Origin: CAVQHY01 sp963712465
GTDB taxonomy: Bacteria; Actinomycetota; Thermoleophilia; Gaiellales; Gaiellaceae
NCBI GenBank assembly: GCA_963712465.1
Contig: CAVQHY010000005.1
Span: forward strand, 124,001 to 188,000
Reading direction: 5' to 3'
DNA length: 64,000 nucleotides
In this document: one piece after another, positions 38,166 to 47,548 of the stretch
Numbering within the stretch: the first letter of the stretch is position 1
How the letters are laid out: the number at the start of each line of letters is the position of its first letter
Program-made: the position numbers and the translations under genes
Notes under the pieces: model-generated
What the model saw: the letters and a program-made list of their open reading frames with translations, nothing else
Told to the model about the DNA's origin: nothing
Database searches by the model: none

Positions 38166-39136
38166 GCCTCGACGACCCTCGGGTCGATCTTCACGTAGAG
38201 GAGGTCGGCGACCAGGTTGCAGAAGATCACCGACAGGGTCAGCAGGAGGAAGATCGCCTGGAGCAGCGGCCAGTCGCGCTGGTCGATCGCCTCGACGGTC
38301 TCGAGCCCGATACCCGGGTAGGAGAAGACGTACTCGATCGTGATCGCCCCGCCGATGATGAAGCCGAGCGAGAGGGCGATCAGGGTCACGATCGGGAGCA
38401 GCGCGTTGCGAAAGCCGTGCCGCCGGACGATCGTCCAGTTGGAGAGGCCCTTCGCCCGGGCTGTCAGCACGTAGTCCTCGCCGAGCGTCTCGAGCATCGC
38501 CGACCGGGTGATCAGCGCATAGTCGCCGTAGAGGACGAGCCCGAGCGTCAGCGCGGGAAGGATCATGTGGCGCAGGCGGTCGTAGACGACGTCCCAGGTC
38601 GAGGCGTCGCCGAGGATGCCGAGCGTCGGATCCTCGATGCCGGACGTGGGCAGGCCGATCGCTCCGGCGACGAAGAGGACGATCAACAGGCCGAGCCACT
38701 GCGTCGGCATCGAGTAGAAGCCGAGCGAGACCCACAGGCCCGTCTTGTCGACGACGGTGTCACGCCGCCAGGCGCTGATCACCCCCGTGGCGACGCCGAA
38801 GATGATCGAGAAGATTGTGCCGAGCGCGATCATCGGCAGGGTGTTCTTGATCGGTTCCCAGAGCTCGGTCTTGACCTCCTTCTGGGTACGGAGCGACCGG
38901 CCGAGATCGCCCTGGAAGAGACCGGTGATGTAGAGCCGGTACTGCTCCCACCTCGACTTGTCGAGGCCCAGCTCCTTGCGCTGGGCCTCCTTGAACTCGG
39001 CGTTGCACTGGCGGCAGCGGAGGGCGTCGACGGCGTCTCCCGGTACCGCACGGAAGAGGATGAAATTGAGCGTGATCGCGACGAACACCGTCACGATCGC
39101 GAACAGGATGCGCTTGATGACGTAGTCCGACCTCAT
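38162..39136 (-). CDS. Peptide-type ABC permease (DppB/OppB type)
   Basis: The 324 residues begin with IKRILFAIVTVFVAITLNF, the typical first helix, followed by FRAVPGDAVDAL. A cysteine pair CRQC lies in the periplasmic loop, which is unusual. The ATPase-contact loop is VLTARAKGLSNWTIVRRHGF (about 222-241), and the C-terminal part has EYVFSYPGIG. ATG at 39136 lies 34 bp after the binding-protein gene. Confidence 0.92.
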   Translation of the reverse strand: MRSDYVIKRILFAIVTVFVAITLNFILFRAVPGDAVDALRCRQCNAEFKEAQRKELGLDKSRWEQYRLYITGLFQGDLGRSLRTQKEVKTELWEPIKNTLPMIALGTIFSIIFGVATGVISAWRRDTVVDKTGLWVSLGFYSMPTQWLGLLIVLFVAGAIGLPTSGIEDPTLGILGDASTWDVVYDRLRHMILPALTLGLVLYGDYALITRSAMLETLGEDYVLTARAKGLSNWTIVRRHGFRNALLPIVTLIALSLGFIIGGAITIEYVFSYPGIGLETVEAIDQRDWPLLQAIFLLLTLSVIFCNLVADLLYVKIDPRVVEA

Positions 39137-39170
39137 CCAGGGCTCCTCCCGCCCCTCCCTCCGCCCGGGC

Positions 39171-40946
39171 TTACCCGACCATGTACGGCGCCGTCCAGTA
39201 CTTCTTCGAGTACGCGTTCAGCTCGGTCTCGATCCCCGTCCACGTCTTCGCGTGGGCGTCGATGTACTCCTCGTTCACGAGCTGCGTGTACACGAAGTTG
39301 TCGTAGATCACCTGCTGCATCTCCCAGACGAGCTGCTTACGCTCCTCGGGATCGACGAGGGTCGCCTGCTTCGTGTACATGGCGTCGTAGTCGGGGTTGT
39401 CCCAGCCCGTGTCGCTCCAGACGCACCACTGGCCCTTCGTCACGACCGAGAGCATGAAGTCCGGGTCGACGTAGCCGACCCAGTCCCACATGGCGATGTC
39501 GAACGTCGCGTACCCCGTCGACTTCTTGAGGTCGCAGTCCTCGTCGGTCTCGAGGGCGTAGGAGGCCGTGGTGTCGCCGCCGACTTTCTGCGTCACGGTC
39601 ACGCCGAGCTCCGCAAAGCCCTCCTGGACGATCTCGAACGCGCGGTCGACGTTGAAGTCGGTCGACGTCGGCGTGATGATCTCGTACGTCATCGGGTGTG
39701 CTTCCTGCGCGTGCTCGCCGGTCGTCGCCGGGGCGACGCGGATGCCGTCGGAGCCCTTGGCGTAGCCGAGCTCGTCGAGCATCTGGTTGGCCGCCGCGCA
39801 GTCGTATTCGAGCGGCCCGAGGTTCGGGTTCTCCATCTCCCCTGCGATGTGGCCGACGAGGCTCTCGACCTTCGTCGCATAGCCGTTGAAGACGACCTCG
39901 ATGATCCGGTCGCGGTCGACGCACATCGAGAGCGCCTTCTTCACGGCCGGGTCGAGGAGCTCCCGGTTCTTCGGCTTGAGCGGGTTCGAGTTCCAGGTGA
40001 TGTTCGTCGTCTCGGAGCCGGGGACGCGGTTGAGCACGAGGTTGTCGTCCTCGTCGACGACCTTGACGGCATTGAACGGGACCTGGTCGACCCAGTCGAG
40101 GTTTCCCTGCTTGAGCTCGGAGATCATCGAGTCCGAGTTCGTGAAGTACGTGAGCGTGACCGCCTCGGCGTTCGAGGGCTCTCCGTAGTAGCCCTCCCAG
40201 GGCAGAAACACGGTCGTGCCCTTCTTCTCATACTGCTTGATCGTGTAGGCGCCGGCGCTCACGACCGGCAGGTTGTTCTCAGGGTGGTACGTCTTCAGAC
40301 CCTTGCCGTCTGGGCCCTCGAGCGGCTCCCAGATGTGCTGCGGGAGGATGAAGAACTGCTCGAGCTGGGCGAGGACGTTTCCGACCGGAGAGTCGTAATG
40401 GATGACGAGCGTCGTGTCGTCGAGCGCCTCGGCGCCGGTGGCATGCGCGAGCGTGCCTGCGGCCCCAGCCGTGACACCGTCCTTGTACTTGAGCGAGGTG
40501 TTGATCGTCCAGACGGCGTCGTTCGCGGTCAGCGGGGTGCCGTCCGACCACGTCCCGCCGGGCTTGAGCTTGAACGTCCAGTCCTTGCCGTCCGGCGACG
40601 TCTCCCACGACTCGGCCCAGTCGCCCTCGATCACGAGGCCGTCGGCGCCCGGCGCGTACTGCACGAGCTGCGGGTAGATCATGATCATCGCCTGGTAGGC
40701 CTGCGACTCGATGTAGTTGAACGGGTTGAGCGAGTCGATGTAGTTGATCGACCCGATCCTGAGGATCCCACCCTTCTTCGGCTCGCCGGCCGGCTGCTCG
40801 GTGTCGCCGCCTCCGCCTGCGGCGCCCGTGTCCGCCGGGGGCGGCGGAGACGCGGCCTCCTCGGAACCAGCGGTGCCGCCGCATCCCGCGGCGACGATCG
40901 CGACGATCGCCGCCAGCGCGGCGAGCCAGAGCGTGCGTGTCCTCAT
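39171..40946 (-). CDS. Peptide-type ABC solute-binding lipoprotein
   Basis: The 591-residue SBP_bac_5 protein has a signal peptide with lipobox VAAGC (about 18-22), a Gly/Pro/Glu-rich linker (about 24-55), then INYIDSLNPFNYIESQAYQA, WAESWETSPDGKDWTFKLKP and WSDGTPLTANDAVWTI. The distal lobe contains DPAVKKALSMCVDRDRIIEV and DIAMWDWVGYVDPDFML. It binds the ligand outside the membrane. ATG at 40946 overlaps the S66 peptidase stop. The ligand is not predictable from sequence. Confidence 0.93.
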   Translation of the reverse strand: MRTRTLWLAALAAIVAIVAAGCGGTAGSEEAASPPPPADTGAAGGGGDTEQPAGEPKKGGILRIGSINYIDSLNPFNYIESQAYQAMIMIYPQLVQYAPGADGLVIEGDWAESWETSPDGKDWTFKLKPGGTWSDGTPLTANDAVWTINTSLKYKDGVTAGAAGTLAHATGAEALDDTTLVIHYDSPVGNVLAQLEQFFILPQHIWEPLEGPDGKGLKTYHPENNLPVVSAGAYTIKQYEKKGTTVFLPWEGYYGEPSNAEAVTLTYFTNSDSMISELKQGNLDWVDQVPFNAVKVVDEDDNLVLNRVPGSETTNITWNSNPLKPKNRELLDPAVKKALSMCVDRDRIIEVVFNGYATKVESLVGHIAGEMENPNLGPLEYDCAAANQMLDELGYAKGSDGIRVAPATTGEHAQEAHPMTYEIITPTSTDFNVDRAFEIVQEGFAELGVTVTQKVGGDTTASYALETDEDCDLKKSTGYATFDIAMWDWVGYVDPDFMLSVVTKGQWCVWSDTGWDNPDYDAMYTKQATLVDPEERKQLVWEMQQVIYDNFVYTQLVNEEYIDAHAKTWTGIETELNAYSKKYWTAPYMVG

Positions 40947-41935
40947 ACCCGTGCCCTCTCCTTCTCGTTCGTTTCGCGCTCGGCCCTGAAGGCCGGCTCG
41001 TCGATCGTGAGCGTGCGCGCGTCCGCGTCGAGCGTCGCCGTGACGCCGAGCGGAAGCGCCGCCTGGTTCTTGCCGTGGCCGAGCGGCAGCCTGTAGAGCA
41101 CCGGAACGCCGAGCGGCTCCAAGCGTTCCTCGAGAACGTCCTCGACCGACTTCATCTGGGCTGCGTCGTCGGCGTGCTTCGGCCAGTCCGAGTCCGTCAT
41201 CTCGCCGACTACGACGCCCGCAACGGCGTCGAGTTTGCCGGCATGCGTCAGCTGCACGAGCTCCCCTTCGAGGTACGACGGCGGGATATTGGCGTCCTCG
41301 AAGAAGAGGATGCAGCCGTCGAGGTCGACCTCCCACGGCGTCCCCATCGTCTGCATCAACAGCCAGAGGCAGCCGCCGACGATGGGAGCCGTCACCCGGC
41401 CGCCGTGAATCGGTCGGACGTAGGGGTCGTCAGGGTCGAGCGGGATCGGGCCGGTCGTCTCGCCCGCGAGGGCCGAGAGGAGCCGGTCGGTCGTGAATGC
41501 CGTCGTCTCCGCGTGGCCGACCCCTGCGAGCCCGTAGCCGTAGAGCGTCGAGAGGCCCGCCTTCTGGAGCAGAGCGACGTGGAGGGCGGTGATGTCCGAG
41601 TAGCCGACAAACGGCTTCGGATTCTCGGCGATCACGTCGAAGTCGAGGAACGGGATCAGCTGGGCGGAGCCGTAGCCACCCTGCGCGCACTGGACTGCGT
41701 CGACCTCGGGATCGGCGAACATCGCCATCAGGTCGCGCGCGCGGCCCTCCGCGGTGCCCGCGACCCAGCCGTCGCGCTCCCAGATCCCCTCGCCGAGCTT
41801 GATCCGGTAGCCGCGCGCCTCCCACCACTCGACGCCGCGCAGAAACTCCGAGCGATTGTGGTAGGGCGTCGAGGGCGCGGGAACGCCGATCGTCCCGCCG
41901 TCGGGGAGCGGCGCGCCGAAGCGGGTTGCCTTCAC
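40943..41935 (-). CDS. S66 family serine carboxypeptidase (LD-carboxypeptidase-like)
   Basis: S66 peptidases are cytosolic Ser-His-Glu enzymes such as LdcA, which trims muropeptides, and MccF, which cleaves microcin C. The 330 residues have GGTIGVPAPSTPY at the N terminus, CAQGGYGSAQLIPFLDFD, the nucleophile in FVGYSDITALHVAL (about 115), the Glu in FFEDANIPPS (about 208) and the His in RLPLGHGKNQAALPLG. GTG at 41935 overlaps the creatininase stop. Being coded with a peptide importer suggests that it processes an imported peptide or amide. Confidence 0.88.
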   Translation of the reverse strand: MKATRFGAPLPDGGTIGVPAPSTPYHNRSEFLRGVEWWEARGYRIKLGEGIWERDGWVAGTAEGRARDLMAMFADPEVDAVQCAQGGYGSAQLIPFLDFDVIAENPKPFVGYSDITALHVALLQKAGLSTLYGYGLAGVGHAETTAFTTDRLLSALAGETTGPIPLDPDDPYVRPIHGGRVTAPIVGGCLWLLMQTMGTPWEVDLDGCILFFEDANIPPSYLEGELVQLTHAGKLDAVAGVVVGEMTDSDWPKHADDAAQMKSVEDVLEERLEPLGVPVLYRLPLGHGKNQAALPLGVTATLDADARTLTIDEPAFRAERETNEKERARV

Positions 41936-42744
41936 AACGCCTCCACGGGTGCCCGGCGCTCGGGCAGGGGCTTGACCCTCAGCTCGGTGACGTAGGCGAC
42001 GAGCTCGTCGACGGCGGCCGCGAGGAGCCGCTCGCCCTTCTCGGCGCTCGCCTTCGTCGCGTCCCCCTGGACGCCGGTGCGGCTGAACGCCGACCACCAG
42101 GGCATCAGCTTCAACGGCCCGTCGGCCCAGTCCATCGTCGCGTGCTCGCCGGCCGGGTAGCTGCGCTCGTCGACCGCCTTCGTCATGTCGACCGCATCGG
42201 GGTCGATCGCGAGGTACATCGAGGTCTCGAGCTCGCACGCGTGCGCCATCCCACCGGGGCCGGAGTCGCGGACCTCGGCGATCACGCGCATGGTCTCCGC
42301 GCTCGAGGAGTGGAACGCGGCGGCGGCCAGGACGTCGGGGTGTTCGACGCCGACGAGCCTCGCGGCCGACTCGACGAGGTTCTGGTTCGACCCGTGGCCG
42401 TTCAGGTAGAGGAGCCGCTTGAAGCCGTGCCGGGCGAGCGAGGAACCGATGTCGAAGCAGTAGCGCGTGAACGTGTCCCAGCCGATCGTGATCGTGCCGG
42501 GGAAGTCCATGTGGTGCGGCGAGTAGCCGTGCGGGACGGCAGGGAGGAGGAGCACCTCGTCGGGGATACGCTCGGCGGCGCGACGGCAGATCTCCCAGGT
42601 GAGCCGCAGGTCGGTGTCGATCGGCAGGTGCGGCCCGTGGTCCTCGAGCGTGGCGACGGGGATCAGGCAGACGCGGTCGTCGCCGACCGCCTGCAGGACC
42701 TCGGGCCAGGTCAGGCGCCCGTAGAGCGGGGGGTTCGACCACAT
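41932..42744 (-). CDS. Creatininase-family amidohydrolase
   Basis: Creatininase-fold enzymes hydrolyse cyclic or linear amides with two metal ions; the family includes creatininase, arfB-type deformylases and the peptidase MftE. The 270 residues show the metal motif LEDHGPHLPIDTD (about 33-45), LLYLNGHGSNQNLVESAARL (about 112-131) and GGMAHACELETSMYL, where the Glu is a ligand. ATG at 42744 begins the operon, 60 bp from a divergent amidohydrolase. No mycofactocin genes are nearby, so MftE is not favoured. Confidence 0.87.
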   Translation of the reverse strand: MWSNPPLYGRLTWPEVLQAVGDDRVCLIPVATLEDHGPHLPIDTDLRLTWEICRRAAERIPDEVLLLPAVPHGYSPHHMDFPGTITIGWDTFTRYCFDIGSSLARHGFKRLLYLNGHGSNQNLVESAARLVGVEHPDVLAAAAFHSSSAETMRVIAEVRDSGPGGMAHACELETSMYLAIDPDAVDMTKAVDERSYPAGEHATMDWADGPLKLMPWWSAFSRTGVQGDATKASAEKGERLLAAAVDELVAYVTELRVKPLPERRAPVEAL

Positions 42745-42804
42745 GGAGCCGTGATGCTGCGCGACCCTGACCGTCGCGTCAAGCCGGACGGTAGACTCGC
42801 CGGC

Positions 42805-43872
42805 GTGATCGACGTCGACGTCCACCCCCAGATTCGCGACGTCGAGGAGATCCTGGAGTACGTCGAGCCGGCGCAGCGAGAGTGGTTTCGCCGCCAGACG
42901 ACGTCGCTCGGGCTCCCCGGGTACACGTACGCGCACCCGCAGGGCTGGTTTCGCCAGGACCTCGACGGCGCGCTGCCCGGAGCCGACGTGGATTCGGTGC
43001 GGCGCGAGCTTCTCGACGTGTTCGACGTGACGGCGGGGGTGCTGAACCCGGACGACCCGGTGACGGTGTCGCTGATGGGCTCGCCGTACCGGGCGGCGGC
43101 GCTCGCTCGCGCCATCAATGACTGGACGCGCGAGCGCTGGCTCGACGCCGAGCCGCGCCTGCGCGGCGGGATTCTCTGCCCCGCCCAGGACCCGGTCGCC
43201 GCGGCTGAGGAGATCCGGCGGGTCGCCGAGGACGAGCGGTTCGTCCACGTGGTGCTCGTCGGCGGGTCGGAGCGCCCTTACGGCGAGCCGCGCTACCTGC
43301 CGATCTTCGAGGCCGCAGCAGAGTGCGGCCTGCCCGTCGCCGTCCATTCCGGCGGCGAGGGAATGGGGATCTCCGCGCCGTCCGGAGGCGCCGGCATGCC
43401 GAGCTTCTACATCGAGTGGCACACGCTCGGGTCTGCGTGCTCGATCATGGCGCACCTCGTCTCGCTGCTCTGTCACGGCGTGTTCGAGCGCCTCCCGACG
43501 CTGAAGGTGTTGCTGATGGAGGGCGGGGTGGCCTGGCTCCCGGGGATCCTCTGGCGGCTCGATACCAACTGGCGGGGCCTACGCTCGGAGACGCCCTGGC
43601 TCGACCGCAAGCCGAGCGAGGTCGCCCGCGAGCACGTCCGCTTCTCGACCCAGCCGCTCGAGCACACGGACGGCCACGACGAGCTCCTGTTCGAGATGCT
43701 CGAGGCGTCCGGCGCGCCGGACATCCTCTGCTTCGCCTCGGACTACCCGCACTGGGACTTCGACGATCCAGCCTTCATGCTCAAGCGGCTGCCCGAGGCG
43801 TGGCGCGACAAGATCCTGCACGAGAATGCGGCCGCGCTCTACGGGGAGCGGCTCGGGCTCGTCCCTGCGTGA
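42805..43872 (+). CDS. Amidohydrolase-family metal enzyme (ACMSD-like)
   Basis: The 355-residue protein starts VIDVDVHPQIRDVEEI, where D-x-H-P replaces the D-x-H of the N-terminal metal site. It has AVHSGGEGMG mid-chain with a His ligand, and the late Asp in FASDYPHWDFDDP (about 313-325). This branch includes decarboxylases of aromatic or picolinic acids. GTG at 42805 matches family starts; an ATG at 42754 would add 17 residues. It is divergent from the creatininase gene and may share its control region. Confidence 0.8.
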   Translation: MIDVDVHPQIRDVEEILEYVEPAQREWFRRQTTSLGLPGYTYAHPQGWFRQDLDGALPGADVDSVRRELLDVFDVTAGVLNPDDPVTVSLMGSPYRAAALARAINDWTRERWLDAEPRLRGGILCPAQDPVAAAEEIRRVAEDERFVHVVLVGGSERPYGEPRYLPIFEAAAECGLPVAVHSGGEGMGISAPSGGAGMPSFYIEWHTLGSACSIMAHLVSLLCHGVFERLPTLKVLLMEGGVAWLPGILWRLDTNWRGLRSETPWLDRKPSEVAREHVRFSTQPLEHTDGHDELLFEMLEASGAPDILCFASDYPHWDFDDPAFMLKRLPEAWRDKILHENAAALYGERLGLVPA

Positions 43873-43899
43873 GCCGCCGCCGCCGCCCTTACCTTCTCT

Positions 43900-43922
43900 T
43901 CTCCCCACCCTGGGTGGGGAGA
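43900..43922 (+). terminator. Terminator-like palindrome
   Basis: CTCCCCACCC and GGGTGGGGAG flank a single T just after the amidohydrolase stop and before the Rieske gene. The stem is strong (11 paired positions), but no T run follows. It may instead be a repeated palindrome like those at 8610 and 23245. Confidence 0.45.
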
Positions 43923-44007
43923 GAGGCTCCATACCCGCCACCCGCCGTCGAGGGTAGCGCGATCAGGCGCGCGGATGTGTGCCGGCCTGTCACGGAAGCG
44001 TGAAATC

Positions 44008-44361
44008 GTGAGCGACTGGCACGACATCGGGTCGTACGACGACCTCGAGCGGGCCGGGCGGCTCGTCGCGCGTGTCGGGGGCCGCGAGGTCGGAGCCGTG
44101 CTCGATCGGACGGCAGGCGAGCCGGTTGGCATCCGCAACCGCTGTCCCCACCACGGCGCGCCCCTTTGCCTCGGCACCATCCGCGGGCGGATCGGCGGCA
44201 CGCCGGGCCGCTACGAGCTCGAGGAGACGCGCGTGCTGCGCTGCCCGTGGCACGGCTGGGAGTTCGACCTCGAGACAGGCGTGTGTCTCGACGAGCCGAC
44301 ACTGCGCGCGGCCGTCTACCCCGCCAAGGTCGTGAGCGGGCGGGTGCTCGTCGAGGCCTGA
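44008..44361 (+). CDS. Rieske [2Fe-2S] domain protein
   Basis: This 117-residue protein is a stand-alone Rieske domain. The cluster ligands are CPHHG (about 50-54) and CPWHGWEFD (about 82-90), spaced as in dioxygenase ferredoxins. It may pass electrons to an oxygenase or monitor redox state; no oxygenase lies next to it. GTG at 44008 is preferred; an upstream start at 43975 would add 11 residues. An extra loop (RIGGTPGRYEL) separates the two ligand pairs. Confidence 0.85.
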   Translation: MSDWHDIGSYDDLERAGRLVARVGGREVGAVLDRTAGEPVGIRNRCPHHGAPLCLGTIRGRIGGTPGRYELEETRVLRCPWHGWEFDLETGVCLDEPTLRAAVYPAKVVSGRVLVEA

Positions 44362-44400
44362 CGCCCACCGCACGGCGACGAGCGGTCGTCAGCGGCCGGC

Positions 44401-44958
44401 TCAGCCGGGTGAGCGCACGACGGAGAACCTGGCGCAGGCGAAGTCGCCGTTTCGTCCCAGGTCATCCAGGCGCAGCTCGATCCGGCGGGGGAGCAGGGGC
44501 GCGCCCTCCCCCAGCGTGACCGGCGCGATCGTCACGATCACCTCATCCAGCAGCCCCGCGTCGGCGAACTGACCCGCCAGGTCTCCGCCGCCCACGATCC
44601 AGACGTTCCGGTCACCGGCTGCGGCGGTCAGCTCCTGGTGCACGGCTGCGACATCCGCGCTCGTGAACTCGATTCGCGCGTGGGGGACCACCGTCAGGTG
44701 CCGGTGCGTGAAGACCCAGCACGGGATGTCGTACGGCCACTTCCACTCCGTCGGATCCTTGCCGGCGAACTCGTGGTCGAGGATCCATTCGTACGTCGTC
44801 GACCCCATCGCCAGCGCCCCGACATCGGCGATGAACTCTCCGTAGCCCAGCGGCCCGTCCTGCTCGTGCCTGCGGGTAAACAGCCAGTCCAGCGAGTTGT
44901 CGGGGTCGGCGATGAAGCCGTCGAGCGTTGTCGCCGTGTAGTACTGCGTGAGGCCCAC
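44401..44958 (-). CDS. Dihydrofolate reductase-like protein (RibD C-terminal domain)
   Basis: The 185-residue protein has the NADPH-fold pattern of RibD C-terminal reductases: YYTATTLDGFIADPDNSLDW (about 6-25), ALAMGSTTYEWIL and VWIVGGGDLAGQFADAGLLD (about 118-137). Such stand-alone copies are common in actinobacteria and are seldom true folate reductases. The substrate is unknown. Its stop faces the Rieske gene, and its start is 5 bp downstream of the lyase-like stop. Confidence 0.83.
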   Translation of the reverse strand: MGLTQYYTATTLDGFIADPDNSLDWLFTRRHEQDGPLGYGEFIADVGALAMGSTTYEWILDHEFAGKDPTEWKWPYDIPCWVFTHRHLTVVPHARIEFTSADVAAVHQELTAAAGDRNVWIVGGGDLAGQFADAGLLDEVIVTIAPVTLGEGAPLLPRRIELRLDDLGRNGDFACARFSVVRSPG

Positions 44959-44963
44959 GGTGG

Positions 44964-46391
44964 TCAGGCAACGTTAGCCGAGCGTATGAGCTCGACCACG
45001 GGCTCGAGGTCCTGAGGGATCGCGTCGCCCTCGCCCATGAACGCCACGCGCTCGCGCACCGCGTCGTAGACCCGTCGAGTGCCCGATCCGAGCCGACCGC
45101 GCCGCAGGTCGACCGCCTGGCACGCGAGCACGAGCTCGATCGCGACGACCCGCTCGCCCAGTGCGACCATGTCGGCCGTCCGCCTGGCGGCGAGCGGCGC
45201 CATCGTCATCCGGTCCTCGATTCCCTCGGCGTGCATCGTCGAGACGAGCTCGAACGACACCGGCCCGGCGAGCAGGCGCGCCTCGGCCGCGAGCGCCTGC
45301 GCCGGGACGCCGAACTCCGACAGCGAGTTCTCCGGCAGCCCCGAGCGCGGGGCGAGCCCCTCGGGGAGCCCGGTCAGCGGTGCCTGTAGGAGCTTCAGAC
45401 ACCGCTCGGACGCGCTTGCGAGCGCCGGCGCGAGCGCGATCCGTAGGAAGTCGAGCGCCGAAGCGAGCGGCAGGATCTCGTAGTTCGCGACCGAGACGAT
45501 CCGCTCCTCGCTCGCGAGCGGGAGGGGATTCTCCTGCGATGCGTTCAGCTCGACGGCGACAACGCCCTCGACGTACGCGAGCGCGTCGCGCAGCGCACCG
45601 TGGATCTGCGGGATGTTTCGAAACGTGAGCGGGTCCTGGAGATTCCGCGCCGCTCCCTCATCCCACAGCCAGCTTCCCTCGAGCAGCTCCCGCAAGCGGG
45701 AGAGCGTCGCGACGAGGCCCGCGTAGGGCCGCACCTCGCCGACGTGCTCGTGGAGGATCGTCAGGTTCGCGGCGAACGCCTCGAGGTCGAGAGCGCCCGC
45801 GGCGTCGAGCGCGTCGGCGAGCCGGCGGGCGTCGGCGAGGGCGAGCGCGGCCGACCCCGTCGAGAAGCAGTTGGAGTTCAGGAGCCCGAGCCCTTCCTTC
45901 GCCTCGAGCTCGAACCCGTCGAGCAGCCCGTGCGCGAGGTCGGCCGTGAGCGCGAGATCGGCCTGGCCGAGCGAGCCGAGCGAACGGACGACCGGCTCGG
46001 CCCCGCCGTTGAGCGCGGCGGCGAGCCGGGCGAGGAGCTCGGGCCGAACGCCGGGCGTTCCCGTCGCGAACGCGTTCGCGAGCCGCAGCATCGCGGCCCG
46101 CACGACCTCGCTCGGCAGCGGCGGCCCCTGTGCGGTTCGGTGGTTGGCGATCAGCATCCGGTTGAACGCGGCCTGCTCCTCGGGCGGCACGCGAAAGCGC
46201 TTGCGCATGCCGACCCCCGTCGTCAGCCCGTACACCTCGTCGCCACGCGCGAGCACGCGCTCGACGAGCGCTCGGGAGTCGCGCATGCGCTCGAGCACAC
46301 CCGGTGCGAGAGCGACCTGCTCGCCGCTTCGGGCCACGCGCACGACGTCGTCGACGGAGAGGCTCGCGCCGTCGAGGACGACGACGCTCAT
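44964..46391 (-). CDS. Aromatic amino acid ammonia-lyase superfamily homologue lacking the MIO triad
   Basis: The 475 residues align with histidine/phenylalanine ammonia-lyases: YGLTTGVGMRKR (about 54-65) holds the loop Tyr, LANAFATGTPGVRP, the Asn in LLNSNCFSTGSAALA, and NASQENPL. The cofactor site normally reads GS-x-G-ASG-D. Here it is GSLGQADLALTADLA (about 139-153), so Ala-Ser-Gly is replaced by Gln-Ala-Asp and the MIO electrophile cannot form by the usual route. ATG at 46391 overlaps the MetE-like stop. A lyase, isomerase or binding role without MIO is inferred. Confidence 0.8.
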   Translation of the reverse strand: MSVVVLDGASLSVDDVVRVARSGEQVALAPGVLERMRDSRALVERVLARGDEVYGLTTGVGMRKRFRVPPEEQAAFNRMLIANHRTAQGPPLPSEVVRAAMLRLANAFATGTPGVRPELLARLAAALNGGAEPVVRSLGSLGQADLALTADLAHGLLDGFELEAKEGLGLLNSNCFSTGSAALALADARRLADALDAAGALDLEAFAANLTILHEHVGEVRPYAGLVATLSRLRELLEGSWLWDEGAARNLQDPLTFRNIPQIHGALRDALAYVEGVVAVELNASQENPLPLASEERIVSVANYEILPLASALDFLRIALAPALASASERCLKLLQAPLTGLPEGLAPRSGLPENSLSEFGVPAQALAAEARLLAGPVSFELVSTMHAEGIEDRMTMAPLAARRTADMVALGERVVAIELVLACQAVDLRRGRLGSGTRRVYDAVRERVAFMGEGDAIPQDLEPVVELIRSANVA

Positions 46392-47491
46392 CCCCAGACC
46401 GCCCGTGCGGTCTCGCCGATCGTCTCGAGCTTCCGCCTCTGGTCGTCGAACGAGATCGCGTTGCCGATTACCGAGGTCGCGAACCCGCACTGGGGCGAGA
46501 GCGCCAGCCGCTCGAGCGGGATGAACCGCGCCGCGGCCCCGATGCGGGCGGCCAGCTGGTCGACGGTTTCGGGCCTCGGCGTCTTCGTGGTCACGAGCCC
46601 GAGCACGACGATCTTGTCCTCCGGCACCTCGGCGAGCGGCTCGAATCCGCCCGAGCGCTCGTCGTCGTACTCGAGCAGGAGCCTCTCGGCGCGGACGCGC
46701 GGGAAGATCCGTGCCGCGAGCCAGTCGTAACCCCCCGACACGAGCCAGCGGCTCCCCTGGTTGCCCCGGCAGAGGTGGAAGCCGAACGTAACGCCCGGCC
46801 GGTCTCCGATGACGAGATTGTCGAGCTCGAGGCCGAGCTCGAGCCACCGCTCGGCGGGCCAGCCTCGGCTCTCGTAGAAGTCGCGCAGCGTCGGATCGAC
46901 GAGGAGGGGGTAGTGCGGAGCATCGAGCTGGACATAGGTGCAGCCGAGGCGGACGAGCTCGTCGACCTCCTCGCGCACGATCTCGGCGACGTCGCCGAGG
47001 AACTCCTCGAGGCTGGCGTACGCGCCGCTCGAGCGCTCCGGATCCCAGAAGTTCGCGAACAGGCTGGGTGAGGGAAGCGTGACCTTGAGCGTGGCTTCGG
47101 TCCGGCCTCTCGCGTACGTGAACTCCTCCGCCGACAGGAAGCGTCGCCGGCGCAGTTTGGACACGACCGCGAGCGGCGGGCGCTCGATCGCCCGGTCTCC
47201 CACCTCGTCGGAGTGCCACTCGCCCCAGAGGAACGCGTTGATGTCCCACTCGCCGAAGCCGTCGACGGCGGCGGGCAGCTGGCTCTGGAACGACAGGCGG
47301 CGCATCTCGCCGTCCGTGACCGCGTCGAGCCCGGCGTCCGCTTGCAGCTTGAGCGCCGAGTCGACGGCCGCGTCCTCGATCCGCTCGAGCTCGGATTGGG
47401 ACAGCTCGCCCGCCGCGATCCGGGCCTGTGCGTCGAGGAGCTCCGGCGGTCGCAGGAGGCTTCCGACGACATCCGAGCGGGCCTCGACCAC
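46388..47491 (-). CDS. Short MetE-like (cobalamin-independent methionine synthase family) enzyme
   Basis: This 367-residue protein matches only the C-terminal catalytic half of MetE. The family includes zinc-thiol alkyl transferases such as epoxyalkane:coenzyme M transferase. Visible are VVGSLLRPPELLDA (about 8-21), TDGEMRRLSFQ, QLDAPHYPLLVDP, and the zinc ligands His and Cys in FGFHLCRGNQG (about 241-251) and Cys in LSPQCGFATS (about 333-342). GTG at 47491 is divergent from the ATP-grasp gene by 57 bp. The methyl or alkyl donor is unknown. Confidence 0.82.
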   Translation of the reverse strand: MVEARSDVVGSLLRPPELLDAQARIAAGELSQSELERIEDAAVDSALKLQADAGLDAVTDGEMRRLSFQSQLPAAVDGFGEWDINAFLWGEWHSDEVGDRAIERPPLAVVSKLRRRRFLSAEEFTYARGRTEATLKVTLPSPSLFANFWDPERSSGAYASLEEFLGDVAEIVREEVDELVRLGCTYVQLDAPHYPLLVDPTLRDFYESRGWPAERWLELGLELDNLVIGDRPGVTFGFHLCRGNQGSRWLVSGGYDWLAARIFPRVRAERLLLEYDDERSGGFEPLAEVPEDKIVVLGLVTTKTPRPETVDQLAARIGAAARFIPLERLALSPQCGFATSVIGNAISFDDQRRKLETIGETARAVWG

Positions 47492-47548
47492 GTCGCAAAT
47501 CTACGCGAGCGCCGGTACGCTTCGCGGCTCGCTCGATCGGGACGCCTC

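Noticed and set aside
41932..42744. MftE-type mycofactocin peptidase
   Set aside because: No mftA, mftB or mftC genes are nearby and the context is a peptide importer.
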